DNA of 8,221 nucleotides from contig CAXTRQ010000240.1 of assembly GCA_964246705.1 (NCBI GenBank), positions 1 to 8,221 on the forward strand. Reading direction: 5' to 3'. Source of the stretch: DASZCR01 sp964246705 (GTDB taxonomy: Bacteria; Acidobacteriota; Blastocatellia; Pyrinomonadales; Pyrinomonadaceae). Shown here piece after piece: positions 1 to 5,526 of this stretch; position 1 is the first letter of the stretch, and the number at the start of each line of letters is the position of its first letter. The notes under the pieces are model-generated. The model saw only the letters and a program-made list of their open reading frames with translations. It was not told the origin of the DNA and did not search any database. The position numbers and the translations under genes were made by a program.

Positions 1-1
1 G

Positions 2-142
2 GTCAGTACCATTCAAAATCTTTTTACCCTTCCGAGAATTGCACGCCCGATGAGCAATGCGAATGTTTGAAGCCGCGTGAGTCCCACCTTTCGAGAGGGG
101 CACTACATGATCAAAAGTTACTTCATGGATTGATAACCACTT
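2..142 (-). pseudogene. HNH endonuclease, C-terminal-side fragment (interrupted by IS, cut by window edge)
   Basis: Reading the minus strand from 142 to 2 gives 47 open codons that look like an HNH nuclease core. Residues of this fragment include TFDHVVPLSKGGTH (the DH pair at 11-12, then the GGTH turn) followed by NIRIAHRACNSRKG, the usual second half of the beta-beta-alpha metal fold. HNH proteins of this type cut DNA; the target here is unknown. The frame stays open to the left edge, so the C terminus is not seen. There is no start codon in the fragment. Joining it to the sequence beyond the insertion element (1269 onward) adds only about seven codons before an in-frame TAA, so the N-terminal part, which in relatives often carries a CxxC zinc pair, is missing. 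It is therefore called a broken gene. The HNH identity rests on motif recognition alone and is fairly secure; activity is unlikely. Confidence 0.72.
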
Positions 143-144
143 AA
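140..144. repeat. Target-site duplication, left copy (CTTAA)
   Basis: These 5 bp directly outside the left terminal repeat are identical to 1269-1273. The extra A before each copy (139 and 1268) also matches, but the right one belongs to the terminal repeat, so 5 bp is the symmetrical reading. Confidence 0.8.
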
Positions 145-160
145 TAACTGATGTTACGCA
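145..160 (+). repeat. Left terminal inverted repeat of the IS
   Basis: TAACTGATGTTACGCA pairs perfectly with 1253-1268 in inverted orientation; similarity stops inward of position 160. The transposase stop codon (complement of 154-156) is embedded in it. Confidence 0.9.
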
Positions 161-1224
161 GCGAGCGGCTGCGGGTTAAGTTTGGCAACTTCGGAATAAG
201 CTGCCTTCAGCGCAGACAAATAGATCTCTGACTTCAAGGTAAAATGCCCCACGCCGGTCTTAATCTTCAAGGCTTCCAGTTTGACGTAGGCACACAAACT
301 CGCAAACAGATGGTTGCGTTGGGTGGTCGGAGTTCTGGTCGGCGACTTCTCCAGACTGGCGTTCTGCTTCAGCGATTTGTGATAAATCTCGACCCTCCAT
401 CTTCTTTGATAGAGTTTCGTGAGTTGGTCGAATGCGAGCGTCAGGTCGCTTGAAACCAGATAGCGCACGCCCACACTTGCGTCTTTGTTTGTCAAGACTT
501 GTTTGGTCAAAGAGAGCGGGAAATCCACTTCTTCAAGCCAAATCCGGAGGGTCATCGCGGCTGCCAATTCAAGCGTCGTGAGTGTCACATATTGACCGCG
601 CTGTTTCTGTGCGGCACTTAATGCCAGCTTGCGGTTCTCTTGCAAAGGCATCACAAACTCTTTGTGCAACTGATGCTTGATGAACTTCATGTTCTCGGAG
701 GAAGCAAACCACACATCATTGAGGAGATATTTGAATCTGACCTGATTGTGCGTGGCGACTCTGAGTAACATCCGAAAGCGTTCATTCTTCGTGATTGAAC
801 TTTTACGTTTGCTCTTTTTGGTTTTCGCATCAATGTAGGCCTGAGTCTTGGTCACGAGGTCGAAAGCAATCGGCAACGAGACATCTGAGGCGTGATAGAG
901 CGCGGTCAGGAAGTTGATGCCTTTGACGGTGCGGTCAGTGCAGTGATTGTAGTGCCACGAGACAAGTTCGTTTTCATCCGTCGAGGGCTTTTCTTCAATC
1001 GAGTCGTCAATGATGAGTACGCCCTCATCACTTTCGATGGCTCTGACCAAAGGCTTGACGACGCGCCACAAAGCAGCCGAAGTCTTTGGCTCCGAGGAGA
1101 GAAAGCGGGTCACAGCATCGTGGCTGATTTCATCATCCAGCAGGCGGGCAAGTCCGGTGGCAGAGGCTTGTCCTAACGAACAGATCAGGTAGTCTGTGTA
1201 GATGTCCAGCATTGACTTGCTCAT
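154..1224 (-). CDS. IS4/IS701-like DDE transposase
   Basis: This 356-residue protein catalyses cut-and-paste movement of the surrounding element. The catalytic triad of an RNase H-fold DDE transposase is visible: IIDDSIEEKP around D73-D74, LLNDVWFAS with D170, and E279. The last lies in YQRRWRVEIYHKSLK, an exact Y-(2)-R-(3)-E-(6)-K signature (Y272, R275, E279, K286) characteristic of the IS4 group. The WHYNH...VKGINFLT stretch (90-106) after the first Asp is also typical. Length is within the usual range for such enzymes and no frameshift or stop interrupts it. The ATG at 1224 is 44 bp inside the right end, with no strong Shine-Dalgarno, as is common for transposases kept at low expression. 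It is the only gene of the element. The transposase call is very sure; the subfamily is less so. Confidence 0.93.
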   Translation of the reverse strand: MSKSMLDIYTDYLICSLGQASATGLARLLDDEISHDAVTRFLSSEPKTSAALWRVVKPLVRAIESDEGVLIIDDSIEEKPSTDENELVSWHYNHCTDRTVKGINFLTALYHASDVSLPIAFDLVTKTQAYIDAKTKKSKRKSSITKNERFRMLLRVATHNQVRFKYLLNDVWFASSENMKFIKHQLHKEFVMPLQENRKLALSAAQKQRGQYVTLTTLELAAAMTLRIWLEEVDFPLSLTKQVLTNKDASVGVRYLVSSDLTLAFDQLTKLYQRRWRVEIYHKSLKQNASLEKSPTRTPTTQRNHLFASLCAYVKLEALKIKTGVGHFTLKSEIYLSALKAAYSEVAKLNPQPLAA

Positions 1225-1252
1225 CGGTCAAGTTTATCAATCGCTTCTGCTT

Positions 1253-1268
1253 TGCGTAACATCAGTTA
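1253..1268 (-). repeat. Right terminal inverted repeat of the IS
   Basis: TGCGTAACATCAGTTA is the exact reverse complement of 145-160. It lies upstream of the transposase start, so the short stretch 1225-1252 must hold any element promoter; I do not see a convincing one. Confidence 0.9.
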
Positions 1269-1273
1269 CTTAA
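1269..1273. repeat. Target-site duplication, right copy (CTTAA)
   Basis: Identical to 140-144 and directly outside the right terminal repeat. The 46 bp from here to the aminotransferase stop hold no gene; a related CTTAAGACGAAC lies at 1289-1300, resembling CTTAAACGAAC at 1269-1279. Confidence 0.8.
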
Positions 1274-1319
1274 ACGAACGCGGCGGAACTTAAGACGAAC
1301 AGTTCAAGCCGAGCGGGTT

Positions 1320-2423
1320 TTACGTTTCACACTGAGCGACTTCATCGAGCGCCCTGCCTAACCTTCCGAGTCCCTCTTTTAACGTGGTGGTATCACCGCC
1401 TATTCCGATCCTAAAATGTTGCGGCATCTCGAAGAATCTTCCCGGCACGACTGATGTCTCATATTTCTCGGTCAGCAGCGTCCACAACTCGTCAACGCTC
1501 CCCTGCTTCAGACGCGGGAACGAGACTGTGCCGAACTGGTGCGGCAGCCAATCCAAATCTTCGCGTGTCGCGAAAAAGGAGTTGAGCACTTGACCGTTGG
1601 CCTCTAAGATTTTACGCGCGCGGGTACCGATGCGATCCAGATGCTCAAGCGCGATGCAACTCAAACGCTCTGCGGGATGCGCCGGAATAACGCCGAAGAG
1701 ATCGTTGAGTTGCCATAATTTTCCCGCAAGCTCAGCTTTTGCTAAGACCCAGCCGCAACGCAAGCCGCTCAGGCCATAGACCTTCGTTAGACTATTGGTC
1801 GTGATAAATTCCTCGCCGAGATGAAAAGCCGAGAGCGGCGCGTCTTCAAAGAGCGAATCGAGATATACCTCGTCGACAAGGATGTGCGCGCCCACGCCGC
1901 GCGCTATCTCCCCCAAGTGTCTAAGAGTTTCTTCGACGGTGAACGCACCCGACGGGTTATGCAGGTTGGTCAGGACGATTAGGCGTGTGCGCGCGCTCAC
2001 GGAGCGTTCCAGCATGCCGGGGTCAAGCAGAAAATCGTCCGAGGGACTTCGCGTCAATCTCTTAATCTTTGCGCCCAGATATTGAGCTACTGTGACGAGC
2101 AATTCATACGTCGGATGCTCAATCAGCACATCGTCGCCGGGTTCGATGAGGGCGGCCATCACCAGATGGTTAGCCATAGCTGTGCCCGTCGCGGCGACCA
2201 CGCACTCTGGCGGGACGTGACACTTCGCAGCCAAAGCCCTCTGCAACGGCTCGTAGCCGTAGAGGCTCGCCCCGCTCAACTCTAAGTTTTCAATTTTCAA
2301 CGGAAGCTCGGCCAGCGGGTAATTCATGAGGCCGCTCGACGCCAAGTTGAAGCGCGCCTGCGAGCGCGTTTTTGCCCACTGCATGTAAGGTGAACTCATC
2401 ACTTGACGCGCACGCTCAATCAT
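1320..2423 (-). CDS. PLP-dependent class I/II aminotransferase
   Basis: This cytosolic fold-type I enzyme probably moves an amino group between an amino acid and a 2-oxo acid; the substrate cannot be read from sequence. Counting from the upstream TTG at 2438 (372 aa), the landmarks are: a phosphate-binding turn ATGTAMANHL (83-92), NPSG (161-164, cofactor pyridine pocket), DEVY (189-192, Asp to PLP nitrogen and Tyr to O3'), SLTKVYGLSGLRCGW with the Schiff-base lysine K219 and R227, and HFRIGIGG with R343 for substrate carboxylate. All key residues are present. I place the start at the ATG at 2423 (367 aa) because it overlaps the permease stop as ATGA and has GGAGG five bases upstream; the TTG at 2438 adds only five residues. 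It is translationally coupled to the permease, so both probably handle the same amino acid. It could equally be a lyase of the same fold. Confidence 0.9.
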   Translation of the reverse strand: MIERARQVMSSPYMQWAKTRSQARFNLASSGLMNYPLAELPLKIENLELSGASLYGYEPLQRALAAKCHVPPECVVAATGTAMANHLVMAALIEPGDDVLIEHPTYELLVTVAQYLGAKIKRLTRSPSDDFLLDPGMLERSVSARTRLIVLTNLHNPSGAFTVEETLRHLGEIARGVGAHILVDEVYLDSLFEDAPLSAFHLGEEFITTNSLTKVYGLSGLRCGWVLAKAELAGKLWQLNDLFGVIPAHPAERLSCIALEHLDRIGTRARKILEANGQVLNSFFATREDLDWLPHQFGTVSFPRLKQGSVDELWTLLTEKYETSVVPGRFFEMPQHFRIGIGGDTTTLKEGLGRLGRALDEVAQCET

Positions 2424-3880
2424 TTCCGCCTCCACCAATGCCAGAAGAAGTAGACGGGGACACCCGCGCCCATAATCATCAGGCCGATTCCGCTGTTAGC
2501 CGGATATTTGTAAATGGTGCTGACCACGATCAGCGCGCAAGCCATGACGAACAGGGCTGTGGTGATGGGATGTCCGGGAACACGAAAGTAGTTCTCTTTT
2601 GAATTTACGACAGAAACGCTCCCCGGTTCGGCAATCGGTGTCGCCCAGCTTGCCTGTGTGCCCGTGTCCTCGACGCTTTCTTGACGTTGCGACCTTCGCC
2701 GGAAGATGAAGAGGGAGGCCGCCGTCAGACCGAACCAGATGAAATCAACCGAGACCACATAGTTGAGTATCTGCTCGTACTTACCGGAGAGAGCGATGAC
2801 AATCGCCAGCATACCTTGCAGCGCAATCGCCATCACCGGCACGCGTGTGCGCGGGTCGAGCCTTGCGACACTCTTGAAGAAAAGACCGTCGGCGGCCATG
2901 GCGAAATAAACTCGCGGCGCGGTCAGCATTCCCTGGCTTAAAAAACCAAGTGTCGAAATAGCGATACCCAGCGCGATAAACGTCGCCCCGCGCTCGTTGA
3001 AGGCCATCAGCATCACAGTTGAAGCCGGTGTTTCCGTTGAGGCCAATTTATCGTGACCCATCGCATAGAGATAGACGAAATTGACCGCGATATAAAGCAG
3101 GACTACGCCGCTGACTCCAATCAACAATCCGCGCGGAAGGTCGCGGCGCGGATGACGCAACTCCCCGGCGATAAAACTCGATGTCTGCCACCCGCCGTAA
3201 GAAAACATTACGGGCGTCATAGCTGCGCCCATCGCGGTCAGAAGTCCCAGCGAGAGCGGGCGGTCGAGCACAGGCGCGGTCGCCGCGTGAGATGCGCCGA
3301 CAAAGAGACCACCAAAGACCAGCGCGGCGAGCGCCAGAATTTTGAGTACCATCAAACCGTTCTGGACACTGCTTCCGGCGCGCACCCCAAGGCAGTTGAT
3401 GATTGTCAGCACACCGAGCGCCAGCGCCGCAACGACCCAATCGGGTAACGGGACGCGCGTCACTTCGAGGAAATACCGCGAGAACGTGATAGCAACCGCC
3501 GCCATCCCGCCCGTCTGCGTCACCAGCAGCAAAGCCCAGCCATAGACGAAAGCGACGGAAGGATGATAAGCCTCGCGCAGGTATGCGTACTGCCCTCCGA
3601 CATCCGGGCATCTGTTGACAAGTTCTGCGTAGATGAATGCCCCCGCGAGCGCGATGACACCGCCAAGCAGCCATGCCCCCAGTATCAGGAAGGGCGTATG
3701 AACCTGCCGTGCGACGACATAGGAGTTCATGAAGATGCCCGAACCGATGATCCCGCCCATCACGATCATCGTCGCATCAAATAAACCCAGACGCCGCGCC
3801 AGCTTGATGGCCGCTGCGGCAGATGTTTGCCTTTCGACGTTCTCTGTATTTTCGTGGAGACTCAAGAACTGCTCTTGCAC
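2420..3880 (-). CDS. APC-superfamily amino acid permease, 12 TM
   Basis: This 486-residue inner-membrane carrier belongs to the amino acid-polyamine-organocation superfamily, close in style to SteT/LAT-type exchangers. About twelve hydrophobic segments are visible (roughly 34-56, 63-85, 107-133, 146-164, 174-194, 213-235, 252-273, 297-318, 345-365, 370-394, 438-457, 463-482). Family marks are the unwound TM1 motif GGIIGSGIF (42-50), FSYGGW in TM6 (226-231) and the cytosolic GELRHPRRDLPRG after it (239-251). The start is a GTG at 3880 with no good Shine-Dalgarno; an in-frame TAA lies about 33 bases upstream, so the start cannot move far. It is the first gene of a two-gene unit with the aminotransferase (ATGA overlap), suggesting uptake of the amino acid that enzyme uses. 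An unusual hydrophilic stretch (about 395-432) separates TM10 and TM11. Substrate is unknown; the family call is sure. Confidence 0.92.
   Translation of the reverse strand: MQEQFLSLHENTENVERQTSAAAAIKLARRLGLFDATMIVMGGIIGSGIFMNSYVVARQVHTPFLILGAWLLGGVIALAGAFIYAELVNRCPDVGGQYAYLREAYHPSVAFVYGWALLLVTQTGGMAAVAITFSRYFLEVTRVPLPDWVVAALALGVLTIINCLGVRAGSSVQNGLMVLKILALAALVFGGLFVGASHAATAPVLDRPLSLGLLTAMGAAMTPVMFSYGGWQTSSFIAGELRHPRRDLPRGLLIGVSGVVLLYIAVNFVYLYAMGHDKLASTETPASTVMLMAFNERGATFIALGIAISTLGFLSQGMLTAPRVYFAMAADGLFFKSVARLDPRTRVPVMAIALQGMLAIVIALSGKYEQILNYVVSVDFIWFGLTAASLFIFRRRSQRQESVEDTGTQASWATPIAEPGSVSVVNSKENYFRVPGHPITTALFVMACALIVVSTIYKYPANSGIGLMIMGAGVPVYFFWHWWRRK
2429..2433 (-). promoter_or_regulatory. 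Shine-Dalgarno GGAGG deciding the aminotransferase start
   Basis: GGAGG on the minus strand lies 5 bases before the ATG at 2423, inside the last codons of the permease. It favours that ATG over the in-frame TTG at 2438 and points to coupled translation. Confidence 0.7.
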
Positions 3881-4026
3881 AAGAATAATTTTGAAGCGCC
3901 TTGCGATAGGTTATCACATCGAGACATCAATCAAGTCGACGAGGGAAGGGCTTGCCGCAATATGCAATCATTAGATTTGGTGTATCATAAATGTATCTTT
4001 AAATTCTGAAGCAACCCGTAGCCTAT
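3881..4026. promoter_or_regulatory. Divergent intergenic region between permease and fru remnant
   Basis: This AT-richer 146-bp stretch must contain the start signals for both directions. For the plus strand a possible sigma-70-like pair is TTAGAT (3971-3976) and TATCTT (3994-3999) with a 17-base spacer, about 28 bases before the EIIB start; the -35 is poor. TGTATC occurs twice, at 3981-3986 and 3992-3997, 11 bp apart, on the same face of the helix. No convincing minus-strand promoter or ribosome site was found. Confidence 0.35.
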
Positions 4027-4574
4027 ATGAACATCGTTGCGGTGACATCCTGCCCGACCGGCATCGCTCATACATTCATGGCCGCCGAGGCGCTACAGAA
4101 AGCCGCACGCGCGCTCGGACATACGATCAAGGTCGAAACACAGGGGTCGGTCGAGGCGAAAAATCAACTCACGCCGGAGGACACCGCCGCTGCTGACGCG
4201 GTGATTATCGCCGCTGAAACCAACGTCGACACTTCCCGCTTCGCCGGAAAGCCGCTCTACAGCACAAGCACCAAGCACGCGATGAAGGCTGGGACGGCAG
4301 TCATCAGAACCGCGCTCGCCCAACCGGCAGGCGGCAGTGCGCCCGGCAATCTCGCAGGAATCGTCGAACACGCAAAAGCCGAGCGGGCGGCGTCGCATAC
4401 CGGCCCCTATAAGCACCTCATGACGGGCGTCTCTTACATGCTGCCGGTGGACTCGCCATCGCGTTGGCGTTTGCGCTCGGTGGGATTTACGCGGGCGAAC
4501 AGAAGGGAACGCTCGCATGGGCGCTCAATCAAATCGGCGGAGGTACGGCGCTTCAACTGTTCGTGGCGGTGCTT
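4027..4574 (+). pseudogene. fruA: Fructose PTS EIIB-EIIC (FruA), EIIB complete, EIIC truncated and frameshifted
   Basis: FruA takes phosphate from the fructose HPr/EIIA protein onto an EIIB cysteine and passes it to fructose carried through the membrane by EIIC. Residues 1 to about 100 form a full EIIB domain: MNIVAVTSCPTGIAHTFMAAE carries the phospho-acceptor C9 in the CPTGIAHT loop, followed by KVETQGS and RFAGKPLY. A linker leads to the first EIIC residues, TGPYKHLMTGVSYMLP (125-140). At 4444-4448 the frame breaks: the expected EIIC sequence resumes in another frame at 4446 (GGLAIALAFALGGIYAG ... LQLFVAVL, to 4574). A net loss of about 13 bases, covering roughly FVVA of the family pattern, would explain it. 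About 59 residues of EIIC remain out of the usual 330-360, so transport is impossible. The EIIB domain could still fold. Read literally, the first frame continues to 4662 with junk. Start ATG at 4027 lacks a strong ribosome site. Confidence 0.85.
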
Positions 4575-4900
4575 CAGGCGGTACTCGAAGCCGCTCGCTC
4601 CTGTTACGCGGCATCGAACTCGTCGTAGTTTCGATGGGCGCAGAGGGCGCACTGTTCATTAACGTCGAGCGCACGTTTATGGCTCGACCTCCGAGCGTGA
4701 AGGTTCGCATCACCGTCAGAGCCGGTGATGCGATGGTCGCGGGGATATTGGCTGGTCAACTTGGTGAGTTACCCTTGGCTGAGATTGCCCGCCTGTCAAC
4801 CGCCTTTTCGCTCGACGTTCTCACGAGCAAGGAATCCGTCATCTCTCGCGCCGAGATTACAAAGTTGATGGACGAAATCAGCGTCCAAGAATTTAGATAA
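4575..4900 (+). pseudogene. fruK: 1-phosphofructokinase (FruK), C-terminal remnant
   Basis: FruK, a PfkB/ribokinase-family enzyme, phosphorylates fructose 1-phosphate to the 1,6-bisphosphate. Only about the last third (some 107 of about 310 residues) remains. It starts right after the EIIC stub: AVLEAARS (to about 4601) is in the EIIC frame, then RGIELVVVSMGAEGAL and the rest run in the next frame, consistent with one lost base in a TCCCTG-like context near 4600. ATP-site signature VRAGDAMVAG keeps the catalytic Asp of the family GAGD motif but has Arg where the first Gly belongs (AGA for GGA). The end, STAFSLDVLTSKESVISRAE and onward, is FruK-like to the TAA at 4900. The substrate-binding N-terminal half is gone, so no activity is expected. 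An open frame from ATG 4517 exists but its first 30 or so residues are out-of-frame EIIC/FruK sequence. Confidence 0.83.
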
Positions 4901-4905
4901 GGTGA
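4899..4905 (+). promoter_or_regulatory. Shine-Dalgarno for the YchJ-like gene (AAGGTGA)
   Basis: AAGGTGA overlaps the stop codon of the fruK remnant and sits 6 bases before the TTG at 4912. It supports a TTG start and suggests co-transcription with the fru remnant. Confidence 0.6.
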
Positions 4906-4911
4906 AGCGAT

Positions 4912-5391
4912 TTGATTATTGAACCTCAAGAGTGCCCGTGCGGTGGTGGGGAGTTTTTACAGTGCTGCGGGCCAATCATCGCCGGAAGTGAACAGGCCAC
5001 GACTCCCGAACGCCTCATGCGAGCGCGCTACAGCGCCTATGCCACAGGGGCTATCAAATTTCTGGGGAAGAGCACCCACTCGAAGACACGTAAACAATTC
5101 GACCCTGGAGGAGCCGAACGTTGGTCGAGGGATTCACGCTGGCTCGGTCTGACCATCCTCGGCTCCGATTCCTCCCTACCAAACCGCGCTCACGTCAACT
5201 TTGAAGCCCGTTACGAGGACAAGGACGGCGTGCCGGTCTTTCATCGTGAGCGCTCGCTCTTTGAACTCGAAGGCGGAGAGTGGCGGTTTGTCTCCGGCGG
5301 AGCTATCCCCGCAACCTCTCAAAAGATAGGCCGCAACGAGCCGTGCCCCTGCGGGTCAGGAAAGAAGCACAAGAAATGCTGCGGCGTGTAA
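4912..5391 (+). CDS. YchJ/UPF0225 family protein with two SEC-C motifs
   Basis: This 159-residue soluble protein matches the YchJ family, whose biochemical role is not established; SEC-C motifs bind zinc, and the one in SecA contacts SecB and ribosomes. An N-terminal motif has C8, C10, C18 and C19 (CPCGGGEFLQCCG). The central NTF2-like YchJ domain begins with TPERLMRARYSAYATG (31-46) and includes WLGLTIL and the FELEGGEWRFVSGG strands. The C-terminal SEC-C is RNEPCPCGSGKKHKKCCG with C145, C147, C156, C157. Length is normal for the family (about 150-160). The start is TTG at 4912 with AAGGTGA before it; a later start would destroy the first zinc motif. The gene is intact, follows the decayed fruK by 11 bases, and has no visible functional link to it. 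Confidence 0.9.
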   Translation: MIIEPQECPCGGGEFLQCCGPIIAGSEQATTPERLMRARYSAYATGAIKFLGKSTHSKTRKQFDPGGAERWSRDSRWLGLTILGSDSSLPNRAHVNFEARYEDKDGVPVFHRERSLFELEGGEWRFVSGGAIPATSQKIGRNEPCPCGSGKKHKKCCGV

Positions 5392-5453
5392 TCAGCTTTC
5401 GACCAGCATCACTTTTCCGACTCTCTCTGCTCTCAAATCCTGAGGCGGTAAGC

Positions 5454-5483
5454 GTCCGATAATTTTGGTTGTGCTTATCGGAC
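5454..5483. repeat. Perfect 9-bp inverted repeat, 12-base loop
   Basis: GTCCGATAA (5454-5462) and TTATCGGAC (5475-5483) are exact reverse complements. No U-run follows, so it is not a standard intrinsic terminator. It sits 44 bases before the next start codon, a position suited to an operator or an mRNA 5' hairpin. Confidence 0.6.
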
Positions 5484-5515
5484 TCCGGTTCGATCAACAC
5501 ATCGCATTCCCCGAT

Positions 5516-5519
5516 GGAG
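5516..5519 (+). promoter_or_regulatory. Ribosome binding site GGAG for the WD40-caspase gene
   Basis: GGAG lies 7 bases before the ATG at 5527. The ATG at 5514 is in another frame, so 5527 is the supported start. Confidence 0.65.
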
Positions 5520-5526
5520 ACCCCCG

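Larger units (their letters stand above)
145..1268 (-). mobile_element. Complete insertion sequence, IS4/IS701-like, 1124 bp
   Basis: The element is bounded by a perfect 16-bp inverted repeat (TAACTGATGTTACGCA at 145-160 and its reverse complement at 1253-1268). It is flanked on both sides by the same 5 bp, CTTAA (140-144 and 1269-1273), as expected of a target-site duplication. It carries one transposase gene filling almost its whole length, whose stop codon lies inside the left repeat. It looks more AT-rich than the flanking genes. Clean ends, matching repeats and an open transposase frame suggest a recent and possibly still mobile insertion. Family placement (IS4 superfamily; IS701 group possible, since TTAA fits the YTAR-type target of that group) is by motif and needs an ISfinder comparison. 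Confidence 0.88.
5392..5526. other. Non-coding gap before the WD40-caspase gene
   Basis: This 135-bp stretch has no convincing gene. It contains the 9-bp inverted repeat at 5454-5483 and, at its end, the ribosome site of the next gene. A pyrimidine-rich run (about 5411-5440) has no obvious role. It presumably holds the promoter of the next gene, but I see no clear -35/-10 pair. Confidence 0.5.

Noticed and set aside
2424..2438. TTG at 2438 as the aminotransferase start
   Set aside because: The ATG at 2423 has GGAGG five bases upstream and the common ATGA overlap with the permease stop.
3048..3674. 208-codon open frame on the minus strand inside the permease gene
   Set aside because: Same strand, shifted frame within a clear 12-TM permease; composition is Arg/Cys-rich, typical of GC-driven shadow frames.
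4093..4518. 141-codon minus-strand frame opposite the EIIB domain
   Set aside because: Antisense to a recognisable EIIB domain with no protein-like motif; shadow.
4517..4900. Intact 127-aa protein starting at ATG 4517
   Set aside because: Its first 30 or so residues are out-of-frame fru sequence and the rest is only the tail of FruK with a damaged ATP motif; treated as part of the pseudogene.
5454..5483. Intrinsic terminator after the YchJ-like gene
   Set aside because: The stem is good but the loop is long and no T-run follows; kept as an inverted repeat only.
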